Shown piece after piece: positions 52,733 to 62,327 of a stretch of DNA of 64,000 nt. Origin of the DNA: Gelidibacter salicanalis (lineage in GTDB: Bacteria > Bacteroidota > Bacteroidia > Flavobacteriales > Flavobacteriaceae). The stretch is taken from NCBI RefSeq assembly GCF_016469035.1, contig NZ_JAEHJZ010000008.1, forward strand, positions 54,201 through 118,200, written 5' to 3'. The notes under the pieces were generated by a model. That model saw only the letters and a list, made by a program, of their open reading frames with translations. It searched no databases and had not been told where the DNA came from. The stretch's first letter is position 1, and each line of letters opens with the position of its first letter. The translations under genes were made by a program, and so were the position numbers.

Positions 52733-53410
52733 ATGGCACAATTTACAAGGATAGAAGTAGCGCAAATAATGAAAGATTCTGGTCTGGTTCCATTATTTTA
52801 TCATGAAGACATTTCAGTATGCAAAGCTGTTTTGAAGGCCTGCTACGATGGTGGCGCCCGTTTATTGGAGTTTACCTCGAGAGGAGATTTTGCTCATGAT
52901 GTGTTTGCTGATTTGATAAGGTATGCTATTAAGGAACTACCAGGAATGATTTTAGGTGTTGGTTCTGTAACCGATTCTGCTGGTGCATCATTATATATGC
53001 ACTTGGGAGCAAACTTTATAGTTACGCCTGTGTTAAGAGAGGACATAGCTAATGTTTGTAATAGACGTAAAGTGTTTTGGTCACCGGGTTGTGGAAGTCT
53101 AACAGAAATTACAAAAGCTGAAGAATTAGGTTGTGAAATAGTAAAGTTGTTTCCGGGAGATATTTACGGGCCACAATTTGTAAGAGCAATCAAGGGACCG
53201 CAACCTTGGACAAGCATTATGCCTACAGGAGGTGTATCTCCAACAGAAGAAAATTTAACAAGTTGGTTTCTCTCTGGGGTAACTTGTGTAGGTATGGGGT
53301 CTCAACTTATTGCAATGGATTCGGATGGACAATTTGATTATAACAATATTGAGAGGGTAATTCGAAATACCTTAAAGATAATAAAAAAAATAAGAGAGAT
53401 TAATCAATAA
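52733..53410 (+). CDS. eda: KDPG aldolase
   Basis: A 225-residue bifunctional KHG/KDPG aldolase type. The catalytic Glu46 is in LLEFTSRG and the Schiff-base Lys138 in EIVKLFPG, followed by PTGGVSP. It splits 2-keto-3-deoxy-6-phosphogluconate to pyruvate and glyceraldehyde-3-phosphate and completes the anhydrogalactose route. It starts two bases after the broken regulator, inside the same transcription unit. Confidence 0.9.
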   Translation: MAQFTRIEVAQIMKDSGLVPLFYHEDISVCKAVLKACYDGGARLLEFTSRGDFAHDVFADLIRYAIKELPGMILGVGSVTDSAGASLYMHLGANFIVTPVLREDIANVCNRRKVFWSPGCGSLTEITKAEELGCEIVKLFPGDIYGPQFVRAIKGPQPWTSIMPTGGVSPTEENLTSWFLSGVTCVGMGSQLIAMDSDGQFDYNNIERVIRNTLKIIKKIREINQ

Positions 53411-53426
53411 AAAATAAACTTTTAGA

Positions 53427-54986
53427 ATGTCAAGTAAGCAGTTATATACAATACGCATTTCGGCAATAGTTGCATTAGGCGGCTTTTTGTTAGGATTTGA
53501 TGCCTCGGTTATTTCGGGAGTCGTGAAATTTATAGAACCAGAGTTTAGCCTTACAAAAATTGAGCTTGGTTGGGCGGTAAGTTCTATAACATTAACAGCA
53601 GCCTTAGGTATGATAATTGCTGGTCCCATGAGTGATAAACATGGGAGAAGAAAGCTACTAAAATATGCCGCACTGTTATTTACAATTTCTGCATTAGGTT
53701 CTGCCTTAGCAGGAAGTTTCTTTTGGCTTATCATTTTTAGAATGATTGGTGGATTAGGTGTTGGTGCCGCCTTAATTATTGCACCTATGTATATTGCTGA
53801 AGTTGCGCCACCTGAAAAACGAGGGCAATTGGTGTCATTTAATCAGCTAAATATTGTTATTGGTATTTCAGTAGCCTTTTTTACCAATTACCTTATTCTC
53901 AAATGGGGTAGTTCAGACGCACAATGGACTAAAACGTTAGGTTTTGAGAAATGGAATTGGAGGTGGATGTTAGGTATTGAAACCCTTCCTGCTATATTGT
54001 ATTATATAAGTTTAAAAGTTGTGCCTAGAAGTCCACGCTGGTTAATGACTCAAAATAAAAGAAAAGAGGCATTAGAAGTCATGAAAATGGTGGTTTCTGA
54101 AGAAGCTGCAGTTTTCCAAATTAATGCAGTAGAGCAAAGTATTAATGAAGATAAAAATAATCAGAAAGCAAAATTTGGAGATGTCTTTAAAAAGTCAATG
54201 CGAAAAGTAATTATAATAGGGTTAATTGTTGGAGTTTTTCAACAAATAGTAGGTATAAATGCAGTGCTTTTTTACGCTCCAATGATTTTTGAGCAAACGG
54301 GTATTGGAACAGATGCTTCATTTATCCAAGCTGCTTTGGTAGGGGTTACAAACCTAGGTTTTACCATAGTAGCAATGTTGGTCATAGATAAGTTTGGGAG
54401 AAAACCTTTGCTAATTTTTGGAATGATAGGTATTGCCGTTTGTTTGTTCTTGCTGAGCTATGGGTTTAACGAGGCGACCTACACACTTACTCAAGATGCT
54501 ATAGCAAATCTTCCAAAAGAAATTAACCAACAACAAATTTCACAACTTCAGGATAAGGTATTTGAAAACGATCTTGACTTCAAAGCAGCTATAATCTCAA
54601 CTTTAGGTGAAGAGAATGCAAGAGTTCATGAAGGAACCCTAGTTACTGCATCAGCTAAAATGAACACGCTTTTAATTCTTATGGGAATTATAGGGTTCGT
54701 TGGTGCTTTTGCTATGTCCATTGGCCCTGTAATGTGGGTGTTGTTTTCCGAATTATTTCCAAATAAAATTCGAGGTGTTGCTATTTCATTTGTTGGATTG
54801 GTTAACCTTGGAGTTGCTTTTTTAGTACAGCTTTTATTTCCATGGGAACTTTCGGTGTTGGGCAATTCTGTGACCTTTTTGATATTCGGTGTATTAGCAG
54901 TCATAGGCTTAGTTTTTATTTGGTTTAAAGTGCCAGAAACTAAAGGGAAATCATTGGAGGAGTTAGAGACTTTATTAGTTAAATAA
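53427..54986 (+). CDS. MFS sugar porter
   Basis: A 519-residue inner-membrane sugar/H+ symporter-like protein with twelve predicted helices. Diagnostic sugar-porter signatures are GGFLLGFDASVISGVV near residue 16, SDKHGRRK after TM2, PRSPRWLM before the central loop, GINAVLFYAPMIF, and the final VPETKGKSLEEL. An insertion of about 60 residues occurs between TM9 and TM10. It probably takes neoagarobiose, galactose or anhydrogalactose from the periplasm to the cytosolic enzymes encoded around it. Confidence 0.9.
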   Translation: MSSKQLYTIRISAIVALGGFLLGFDASVISGVVKFIEPEFSLTKIELGWAVSSITLTAALGMIIAGPMSDKHGRRKLLKYAALLFTISALGSALAGSFFWLIIFRMIGGLGVGAALIIAPMYIAEVAPPEKRGQLVSFNQLNIVIGISVAFFTNYLILKWGSSDAQWTKTLGFEKWNWRWMLGIETLPAILYYISLKVVPRSPRWLMTQNKRKEALEVMKMVVSEEAAVFQINAVEQSINEDKNNQKAKFGDVFKKSMRKVIIIGLIVGVFQQIVGINAVLFYAPMIFEQTGIGTDASFIQAALVGVTNLGFTIVAMLVIDKFGRKPLLIFGMIGIAVCLFLLSYGFNEATYTLTQDAIANLPKEINQQQISQLQDKVFENDLDFKAAIISTLGEENARVHEGTLVTASAKMNTLLILMGIIGFVGAFAMSIGPVMWVLFSELFPNKIRGVAISFVGLVNLGVAFLVQLLFPWELSVLGNSVTFLIFGVLAVIGLVFIWFKVPETKGKSLEELETLLVK

Positions 54987-55017
54987 AACATATTAATTAA
55001 AAATTTACACATTCAAG

Positions 55018-57159
55018 ATGATTTTACTGAAGAAATGGGCAAGACTGGTAATGATGATGATAGTTATCTTTTTAATGTCTACCAATTGTAAAAGTGAACT
55101 AGATCGAAAGCAAAAACAAGAACACAAGCTGTTATTGTTTGATTTCGAAGATCTAGCGCAAACTCAATTCATAAAACCTCAAGATGCCACCTATGAATTG
55201 GTGGGAAATGAAGGGAATAGTCATGTCAATGTAGTTACGGGAACAACTTTAAGAGAGGCTGGTGTGCGACTGCTTAGTCCAGAGCATGAGCCATGGGATT
55301 TATCAAGTTATTTTCAAGTAAAAGCTGATATCACTAATCTCGGAGAAGAAATTATACAGGTTGAATTATTTGTAGGGAATGATCCAGATGATATGAAAAG
55401 ATGGTATTGTTCTGATTATGTAGATCTAGCACCTGGTGAAAGTAAAACTATTTCTGTAGACCTGGCTTGGACACCTTGGATTTTTGAACCACAGATTGAG
55501 GTTAAGGGACTGAGAGGGATTCCAGGCCAATTAAAAGCCGACTTGACAAAAATAACGGAGTTGACATTTTGCTCGAGATATGCAACAGAACCTAATAATT
55601 TTACAATAGATAATGTTAGAGCAGTAGGCAAGTATGAAAAAAGAAATCCTAGAAATTTCTTTCCATTTGTTGACGAATATGGTCAATATATTCATGATGA
55701 CTGGAAGGGTAAAATTCATTCTGACGAAGAATTAGAGGATAAGGCAAAAGGAGAATTAGAATATTTATCAAAAGCTACGGGCCCAAAGGATCGAGGTAAG
55801 TTTGGAGGCTGGACTGCAGGTCCGAAGTTGAAAGGAACTGGTTTTTTTAGGACGGAAAAAAAGGATGGGAAATGGTGGATTGTGGATCCTGAAGGATATC
55901 TATTCTGGACTGCAGGTTTAAATTGCGTTGCATCAGATGCAGTTCCTACTGGCGTTTCCAGTCGTGAAAATTATTTTTTAAATCTGCCTGAAAAAGATGG
56001 CGAATTTCATCAATTCTATGGTCAAGGAATAAATGCTTCACATGGTTTTTACAAAGATAAATATCCTTATGAAACCTATAACTTCTATCAAAGTAATTTG
56101 TATAGAAAATATGGTGAAGACTGGTTAAGTACATTTCAAGATTTAGCTCATAAGCGCATAAAAAACTGGGGGATGAACACCATTGGTTTCGTTTCGGATT
56201 TTGGTGCAACACGCCAGGCTAGAACACCTTACGTTGGTTCGATTTGGATTTATGAAACCCCGAAAATTGAAGGATCTGAAGGTTTTTGGGGTAAATTCCA
56301 TGATGTATTCGATCCTACCTTTAGATATGCGGTGCGTAATTCTATAGAAATTCAAAAAGAAGGCGCTAATGATCCATATTGTATCGGTTATTTTGTAGAC
56401 AATGAGCTGTCATGGGGTTTGTTGGGATCTTTGTCGATTAGCACATTAAAAAGTCCAGCTAGCCAATCAGCTAAAATCGAGTTTGTAAATGACCTTAAGG
56501 CAAAATACTCGCAAATTGAAAATCTGAATGCAGTATGGGGAACCAGTCATAAAACTTGGGAAGCATTATTACAATCTACGACACCTCCAAATCAGAAAAA
56601 AGCGAACGAAGATCTAGTGGAGTTTTATGGGAAAATAGCTGATACTTACTTTAAAACTATAAACGAAGAACTTAAAAAGATAGCACCACATCAAAACTAT
56701 TTAGGATGCCGATTCGCTTGGGCAAATAATGATGTTGTGTTATCTCAAGCAAGTAAATATTTAGACATTATGAGTTTTAATAAATACGAATATAGCATCG
56801 AGAATTTCTCATTACCTAAAGGTGTTGATATGCCGGTTATGATCGGAGAATTTCATTTCGGTGCATTGGATAGGGGAAGTTTTCATATAGGTATCAAAAA
56901 AGCAAAAGATCAAGCTGAACGTGGTCAGATGTATCAAGATTATATCCAAGGAGCTTTAAGACACCCTAATATTGTTGGCGCGCATTGGTTTCAATATATC
57001 GATGAACCAAATACAGGGCGTTTTGATGGAGAAAATTACAATGTGGGTTTTTTAGATATATGCGATAATCCTTATGAAGAATTAATAGCTAAAGTTAAAG
57101 AAACTACATATTCCATGTATGATTACAGAATTAATACAACTACAGATGAAAAGCAATAA
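55018..57159 (+). CDS. GH50 beta-agarase, lipoprotein
   Basis: A 713-residue lipoprotein (lipobox STNC, Cys24). Residues about 38-205 form a beta-sandwich, CBM-like domain typical of GH50 N-termini. The catalytic barrel follows (GTGFFRTEKKDGKWWIVDPEGYLFWTAG at 273-300), with the acid/base Glu463 in VDNELSWG and the nucleophile Glu611 in MIGEFHFG. GH50 enzymes cut agarose or neoagaro-oligosaccharides, usually exo-acting to neoagarobiose. It is anchored to the membrane, probably in the periplasm or at the surface. Confidence 0.9.
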   Translation: MILLKKWARLVMMMIVIFLMSTNCKSELDRKQKQEHKLLLFDFEDLAQTQFIKPQDATYELVGNEGNSHVNVVTGTTLREAGVRLLSPEHEPWDLSSYFQVKADITNLGEEIIQVELFVGNDPDDMKRWYCSDYVDLAPGESKTISVDLAWTPWIFEPQIEVKGLRGIPGQLKADLTKITELTFCSRYATEPNNFTIDNVRAVGKYEKRNPRNFFPFVDEYGQYIHDDWKGKIHSDEELEDKAKGELEYLSKATGPKDRGKFGGWTAGPKLKGTGFFRTEKKDGKWWIVDPEGYLFWTAGLNCVASDAVPTGVSSRENYFLNLPEKDGEFHQFYGQGINASHGFYKDKYPYETYNFYQSNLYRKYGEDWLSTFQDLAHKRIKNWGMNTIGFVSDFGATRQARTPYVGSIWIYETPKIEGSEGFWGKFHDVFDPTFRYAVRNSIEIQKEGANDPYCIGYFVDNELSWGLLGSLSISTLKSPASQSAKIEFVNDLKAKYSQIENLNAVWGTSHKTWEALLQSTTPPNQKKANEDLVEFYGKIADTYFKTINEELKKIAPHQNYLGCRFAWANNDVVLSQASKYLDIMSFNKYEYSIENFSLPKGVDMPVMIGEFHFGALDRGSFHIGIKKAKDQAERGQMYQDYIQGALRHPNIVGAHWFQYIDEPNTGRFDGENYNVGFLDICDNPYEELIAKVKETTYSMYDYRINTTTDEKQ

Positions 57160-57175
57160 ATTGATTAGAAGAATT

Positions 57176-58189
57176 ATGAAACGAAATAAATGGAAGCATA
57201 GTGTTTTGATGGTATCACTGGGCTCTTTGCTTTTTTTTATGGGCTGTAAAAACACATCTAGTTCGACAAATTCAAAGAAGATTAAAGAGATGTCTTCAAC
57301 TATTAAAGAGAGTGATTTCGGGTTTTCAATCGATGATTTTAAGAATTTAAATCCGGACTATCCTTCTTTTGTCTCCTTAGATGATACCACTCCTGAGGAT
57401 AAGAAATGGGTCAAATTGGAGGACATGTCCGATGAGTTCGAATTTTGGGATAGTTCAAAATGGTTTAAATCTACTTGGAATTATGAGGTTCCTGTTTACA
57501 TGTCGACATCCGATATAAATTCAGGTGTTATAAATGGTGAATTGTGGATAAAAGCAACTTTAAATGAAAGCAATCCTGAGGGAAGGTGGTTTCAAACGGC
57601 GAGAATACATTCTAAAGCTAAAATTAAATATCCAATGTACACAGAGGCAAGGATAAAGTCATCTTATATCTCTGCCTATAATACATATTGGCTGAATAAC
57701 GGAGATATCAATAACAGAGATGAGATTGATATTATTGAGAATAATGCAAAACCCTCTTGTGATGGATGCCAACCCGATTTTCCAAATAAAATGAATTCAC
57801 AGTATTTTCATGCGGATTCCAGTATGTCGCCAGAAACCATTAGAAATGCGAGTAATTTTTCAAACACATATTTATCAAATGCAAACCCGCAAAAGGGGGT
57901 CAAATGGAATGAGGACTATCATGTTTTTGGAGTTTGGTGGAAAGACTCTAAACACATACAATTTTACCTAAATGGAGAGCCAGCAGGAGCTGTTGTTGTT
58001 GGTGAGGATAGATCTGGAGAAATATATCATGGTCGTGAATTTACTCGTGATCTAGAAATAATCTTCGATTTGTGGACTAACGAAGCTGATTATCTCGGTG
58101 GTCTTCCTCCAAAAAAAGATTTAAATGATGACACTATTAATACGATGCGAATTGATTGGGTTAGAACATGGACATTAGAAGACTTGTAG
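57176..58189 (+). CDS. GH16 beta-agarase or porphyranase, lipoprotein
   Basis: A 337-residue GH16 lipoprotein (lipobox MGC, Cys24). The catalytic signature is EIDIIE with Glu183 (nucleophile), Asp185 and Glu188 (acid/base). The fold segments FQTARIHSKAKIKYPMYTEARIK and YHVFGVWWKDSKHIQFYLNGE are typical of red-algal galactanases in GH16. I cannot decide between agarose and porphyran specificity. It is clearly different from the GH16 at 61217. I take the start at 57176, 16 bases after the GH50 stop. Upstream ATGs at 57119 and 57146 overlap that gene. Confidence 0.85.
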   Translation: MKRNKWKHSVLMVSLGSLLFFMGCKNTSSSTNSKKIKEMSSTIKESDFGFSIDDFKNLNPDYPSFVSLDDTTPEDKKWVKLEDMSDEFEFWDSSKWFKSTWNYEVPVYMSTSDINSGVINGELWIKATLNESNPEGRWFQTARIHSKAKIKYPMYTEARIKSSYISAYNTYWLNNGDINNRDEIDIIENNAKPSCDGCQPDFPNKMNSQYFHADSSMSPETIRNASNFSNTYLSNANPQKGVKWNEDYHVFGVWWKDSKHIQFYLNGEPAGAVVVGEDRSGEIYHGREFTRDLEIIFDLWTNEADYLGGLPPKKDLNDDTINTMRIDWVRTWTLEDL

Positions 58190-58219
58190 TACTTTTTTAC
58201 TAAAACAAAAAACAATAAA

Positions 58220-60736
58220 ATGAAAAATATCAGTCAAGAAGAGAGAGAGTATTTAGCTCAACAAGGCAAAGAATCTAACGAAAAAGTTGTTTTCGATTTA
58301 AGCGGAAATAAATGGCAATTTGAAGGAATAAGACCAGATGAAGGTGTAAAAGTTGGTTTTCATGAATTGAACTTCGACATTACTGGAGATTCATTTAATT
58401 GGTCTTTTGCCAAAGTGCCAGGAGATGTATATACAGATCTTTGGAGAGCAGGTAGAATTGAAGACCCTCACTTTGGAAGAAATAGTGTAAAAGCAAAATG
58501 GGTTCCAGAAAACGAATGGTGGTATAAACGCCAGTTTGATGTACCAAAAACCATGTTTGATAAACATATTCAATTGGTTTTTGATGGTGTAGATTTTGGA
58601 TGCGATGTTTGGTTAAATGGGAAGTTTTTAGGATCTCATGAAGGAATGTTTTCTAAATTTAAGTTTGACGTTTCTGAAGATATTCGTTTTGAAAATTTAC
58701 GTTTTGGAACCAACGTTTTAATGGTTCGTTTGCATCCAGCACCAAGAAGATACAGTCAAGTTGCTGGTCGTAAACCTGCATGGCATGGAGATTATTGGGT
58801 AAGTTTACCTCCAACAGGAATTTGGAAACCAGTTTATTTAGAAGCAACAGGTAAAGTTACTATTGAAGATACATACGTAAAACCTGTTATTTTAACGGAA
58901 GATTCTGCAAGATTAGATATTGAAGTTGAGTTAAAAAATCATGAAGATGCAGAAAGAGAAGTAGCAATTAACATTGAAGTTGAAGGCGAAAATTTTGAAT
59001 CTAAAACATATCAAGTTCATAAAAAAGTTAAGGTTTCAGAAGGAACAAATAACTATGAAATCAGTTTAGATATTGATGATGCAAAACTTTGGTGGCCTTG
59101 GGATTTAGGAGATCAAAATTTATATATAGCTAAAGTTACTGTTATTGAAGGTGAAGATAGTTTATTAGATACAACAGATACTTCTTTTGGAATTCGTGAA
59201 GTAAAAATGGTACACAATCCTGGGTTTACTTTAGAACAAGTAGAAAACCCTTGGACAGTTATGATTAATGACAAACGTCATTTTATGCGTTCAGGAACTT
59301 GGGGAGGACCACCAGATATTTTTATGGGTCGAGCACATCCAAGTAAATATGTAGAGTTAATTCGTTTAGCAAAAGAATGTAACTTTAATAACTTAAGAAT
59401 ATTTGGTTGGCATCCAGAAGAAATTCCGTTGTTTTACAAATTATGTAACGAAGCCGGAATTACAGTTTGGCAAGATGTTTTACCATTAGCAAGTTTGTCT
59501 TTACCAAAAGATGAAGAGTTTAAACAAGCTGTTTTTGCAGAAGCAATTGCATCAGTTAAAGAACAAAGAAATCATCCTTGTTTAGTATTGTTAGAAGGTT
59601 CTGAAGAGTTATTCATGACTGCTTCTGATCCAGAACACAATTTAGAATTTGTAAATGCATTGGGTGAGGCTATTAAACCTTATACTCCTTTACATTTTAT
59701 TCCTTCTTCTCCTTTAAGTGATGAGGTTGGTTTAAATTTAGGTTTTAAACCAAACGAAAGTTTCCACGCTAATGATTTATTCTATGGTGAAGGAGAGTTT
59801 GTAATGGAAGAGTATTTCCCTAGTTTAGATTTTGCAGTAATTCCTGAATTAGCAATTTCATCATGTCCAAATGTTGAAAGTATTAAGAAGTTTATTCCTG
59901 CTGATGAAGTATGGCCTCCAGGACCAAGTTGGGGACATCACTGGACGGATTTTGATGCTTTAAGAACTTTAAATTTTGAAGTTCTAGGAGATCAAAGTAG
60001 AGATGGATTAGAAAAATTTGTTGAAGCTACCCAAATTGCACAAGGGGTTATCTTTCAATATGCATTAGAACACTTTAGAACAAGAAAACCAAAAACAAGT
60101 GCAGTTTGTATTTGTCACTATATCACTTTTGCTCCAGATATGAAATGGGGTATTGTAGATTATTATCAAAAGAAGAAAATATCTTTTGACTACGTGAGAA
60201 AAGCATATCAACCTATTTTAATTACTATGAAACATTATGACAGACGTTGGTTGCCTGGAGAAGATTTTAAAGGAGAGCTATGGGTTGTAAATGATTACTA
60301 TAAATCATATAACAATTGTAAAGCTATTATCAAATTCTTAAATAATAACAAGACTATAATTAAAGAAGAAACGTTTGATATTTCTGAAATAAAAGGGGAT
60401 AGTTCAGGTAAATTTGTTGATGTTTCTTGTAAAGTTCCAGGAGAAATAGGAGATAGATTCTATACTGAAATTTCTTTGGTTGATGCAGATGGAAATTCTA
60501 TTTCTGAAAACGACTATATGTTATTAGTTGCAGATAAAGAAAAAGACAGAAAAGAATTAAGAGCCATTGGTTTAGAAGCTTTTGAAACTAAGGAAAAATT
60601 TGGTTGGGCAAATTACTTTAGATATTATCCGAGTTTGGGTGGCGAAGAAGGTTATTTGGAAGCAGATCAAGAAATGCCAGTTGCAAGAGGTTTTGGAGAT
60701 AATGTTACTACTGAAAATAAAGGATTGGTAATTTAA
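58220..60736 (+). CDS. GH2 family glycoside hydrolase, beta-mannosidase-like architecture
   Basis: An 838-residue GH2 protein without signal peptide. The N-terminal sugar-binding domain is followed by a jelly-roll, an Ig-like domain (WWPWDLGDQNLY near residue 291) and the TIM barrel. Likely catalytic residues are Glu462 in LLEGSEEL (where beta-mannosidases have GNNE) and Glu543 in VIPELAISS. GH2 enzymes in agar/porphyran loci usually act as exo-beta-galactosidases on oligomers. The acid/base motif is unusual, so activity is a prediction. Codons look more A/T-ended than in neighbours. It is the last gene before the terminator at 60794. Confidence 0.8.
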   Translation: MKNISQEEREYLAQQGKESNEKVVFDLSGNKWQFEGIRPDEGVKVGFHELNFDITGDSFNWSFAKVPGDVYTDLWRAGRIEDPHFGRNSVKAKWVPENEWWYKRQFDVPKTMFDKHIQLVFDGVDFGCDVWLNGKFLGSHEGMFSKFKFDVSEDIRFENLRFGTNVLMVRLHPAPRRYSQVAGRKPAWHGDYWVSLPPTGIWKPVYLEATGKVTIEDTYVKPVILTEDSARLDIEVELKNHEDAEREVAINIEVEGENFESKTYQVHKKVKVSEGTNNYEISLDIDDAKLWWPWDLGDQNLYIAKVTVIEGEDSLLDTTDTSFGIREVKMVHNPGFTLEQVENPWTVMINDKRHFMRSGTWGGPPDIFMGRAHPSKYVELIRLAKECNFNNLRIFGWHPEEIPLFYKLCNEAGITVWQDVLPLASLSLPKDEEFKQAVFAEAIASVKEQRNHPCLVLLEGSEELFMTASDPEHNLEFVNALGEAIKPYTPLHFIPSSPLSDEVGLNLGFKPNESFHANDLFYGEGEFVMEEYFPSLDFAVIPELAISSCPNVESIKKFIPADEVWPPGPSWGHHWTDFDALRTLNFEVLGDQSRDGLEKFVEATQIAQGVIFQYALEHFRTRKPKTSAVCICHYITFAPDMKWGIVDYYQKKKISFDYVRKAYQPILITMKHYDRRWLPGEDFKGELWVVNDYYKSYNNCKAIIKFLNNNKTIIKEETFDISEIKGDSSGKFVDVSCKVPGEIGDRFYTEISLVDADGNSISENDYMLLVADKEKDRKELRAIGLEAFETKEKFGWANYFRYYPSLGGEEGYLEADQEMPVARGFGDNVTTENKGLVI

Positions 60737-60793
60737 TTTAGACTTTTCATATAAATTGTAAATTTACAACTAGATAATTCTTTTGTATACATT

Positions 60794-60824
60794 AAAAGCT
60801 GTTTCATAAACTGAAACGGCTTTT
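60794..60824 (+). terminator. intrinsic terminator of the catabolic operon
   Basis: AAAAGCTGTTTCA (60794-60806) pairs with TGAAACGGCTTTT (60812-60824), with one G-T wobble, followed by a T-rich tail. It ends the long rightward block after the GH2 gene. Confidence 0.8.
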
Positions 60825-61119
60825 TGTTTTCATTAGAAACTTCTTATTTATAAAATCAATACTGACGGATAAATATGATTCTTTTAAAATGTATCAATAG
60901 AGCGATTGAAATAAAAATTTATAAAATAGTTTGATATCCTAAAACTTTAGCTCCTCTTAAGTTGGGAGTGATTTTTCAAATTTCAAATTTGTTCAATTGA
61001 GATATGAAATAGCCGTCGTAGCGCAGAAGTTGGAAATAATGAAAGAGTTCATGGACTCTTGCACCGGATTACACCAATGGTAAAATGGAATTCAGATAAG
61101 TAGCTGATTTTAATGAAAA
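60825..61119. other. gene-free spacer
   Basis: Together with the flanking terminators it separates the convergent GH2 and GH16 genes (60737-61216). One plus-strand stretch at about 60996-61083 reads as a 29-codon protein-like fragment (beginning LRYEIAVVAQKLEIMKEFMD) without a start. I do not recognise it and treat it as possible decayed coding sequence. Confidence 0.3.
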
Positions 61120-61151
61120 AAAGCTGAATAATATTTTAATTATTCAGCTTT
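61120..61151 (-). terminator. intrinsic terminator of the GH16 agarase gene
   Basis: AAAGCTGAATAAT (61120-61132) and ATTATTCAGCTTT (61139-61151) form a 13-bp perfect stem. On the minus strand it is followed by TTTTTTT. Confidence 0.8.
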
Positions 61152-61216
61152 AAACAAAATAGTCCCATGATAATTTAGATTAGTCTTCCAGTTCCAATTA
61201 TAACTAAATAGTTATC

Positions 61217-62155
61217 TTAATTTTTAACTGGTTTAAATACTCTGATCCAATCAATTTTAAACGTATTGTTGTCTGGAATATGAAGTTCTTCATCAGTAGG
61301 TGTGAGACCCATTTCTGCGCGCCAGGTTTGATCTTCAGCATTTATAATAACATCCATTTCTTTATTTAGTCCTGTCCCATTTGTATAATTTAATGGATCT
61401 ATTTCAGAGACCCCTGATCGCGTTCTTACCAGTTGACCATTTATGTAATACTCTAGATTCCATGGATCTTTCCAATACACTCCAAATCTGTGGTAGTCGT
61501 TCCTCCAAACGGTGCTGTTATCGGTGTAAAAGCTGCCTTCATCACTTGGTTGCCAATCTTGGAACGGATCACGAATAAACACATGATGGCTTAAGTGAAC
61601 TCTTTTTGGGCTAAACCAAGTATTGGTCCAACGGTCTCCTCCATAAGCTTCAACAATATCAATTTCTTGGGTATCGTCAGGACTTAATAGCCAAAAAGCG
61701 TTTGCCAAAACGGAGTTCATTATTTTTACACGAGCTTCAATATAAACGGGGTATTGAACTCTAGTTTTAGAGGTGATAATTCCAGTATTGGTTATTGCAG
61801 TACCTTCAGGACGTGTGGCTAATATCTTTAATTTGCCATTTGTAACCAGAGAATTACTTCGTTTCCATTCCGTTGGTGGAGGGCCAGTCCAAGCATTATG
61901 ATACCAATCATTCCATTTACTTAAAAATGTAGCACTTTTCCCATCTGCTGGAGCTTCATATTCAAAGTCATCAGACACATTGGCTTGAAACTCCCATTTC
62001 ATTCCAGTGCCTGGATTTGCGGGCACTGGAATCGTAATCCATGTTTCTTCAATTTCTTCAGGGACTTCCTCTATTTTAGTTTGATCATCAGAATTAGATT
62101 CTGAGCAGTTTAAAACAAGAAAAAAAGTTAGTCCTAATAATAAATATTTTTTCAT
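61217..62155 (-). CDS. GH16 beta-agarase, lipoprotein
   Basis: A 312-residue lipoprotein (lipobox LNC, Cys17) with an acidic linker and a GH16 catalytic domain from about residue 39. The pattern is that of classical beta-agarases A/B: IPVPANPGTGMKWEFQ, ITSKTRVQYPVYIEARVKIMNS, FWLLSPDDTQEIDIVEAYG, KRVHLSHHVFIRDPF and GTGLNKEMDVIINAEDQTWR. Catalytic residues are Glu164, Asp166 and Glu169. It endo-cleaves beta-1,4 links in agarose at the cell surface. The upstream region carries the shared operator. Confidence 0.93.
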   Translation of the reverse strand: MKKYLLLGLTFFLVLNCSESNSDDQTKIEEVPEEIEETWITIPVPANPGTGMKWEFQANVSDDFEYEAPADGKSATFLSKWNDWYHNAWTGPPPTEWKRSNSLVTNGKLKILATRPEGTAITNTGIITSKTRVQYPVYIEARVKIMNSVLANAFWLLSPDDTQEIDIVEAYGGDRWTNTWFSPKRVHLSHHVFIRDPFQDWQPSDEGSFYTDNSTVWRNDYHRFGVYWKDPWNLEYYINGQLVRTRSGVSEIDPLNYTNGTGLNKEMDVIINAEDQTWRAEMGLTPTDEELHIPDNNTFKIDWIRVFKPVKN

Positions 62156-62178
62156 TTATTCACAGTTATTAGTTGGGT

Positions 62179-62236
62179 TAAAGATAAAGGATCAAATGTT
62201 TTTATACATCAAATCAACTTGACAAAAACTGAACAA
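62179..62236 (-). promoter_or_regulatory. GH16 agarase promoter with shared operator
   Basis: In gene direction TTGTTCAGTTTTTGTCAAGT (complement of 62217-62236) is identical over 20 bases to the susC copy. TTTG (complement of 62210-62213) and TATCTTTA (complement of 62179-62186) follow, giving 30 bases from operator to the -7-like element and a 23-base -33/-7 spacer. The start codon is 23 bases downstream. Confidence 0.7.
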
Positions 62237-62327
62237 TTAGGGATCAGGTAAAATATATAATGATAGTTCAGATTTTTATAAAGGGTGTTTTTCAAGCATA
62301 AAGGATGGTTTTTAAAGCGGACAATAT

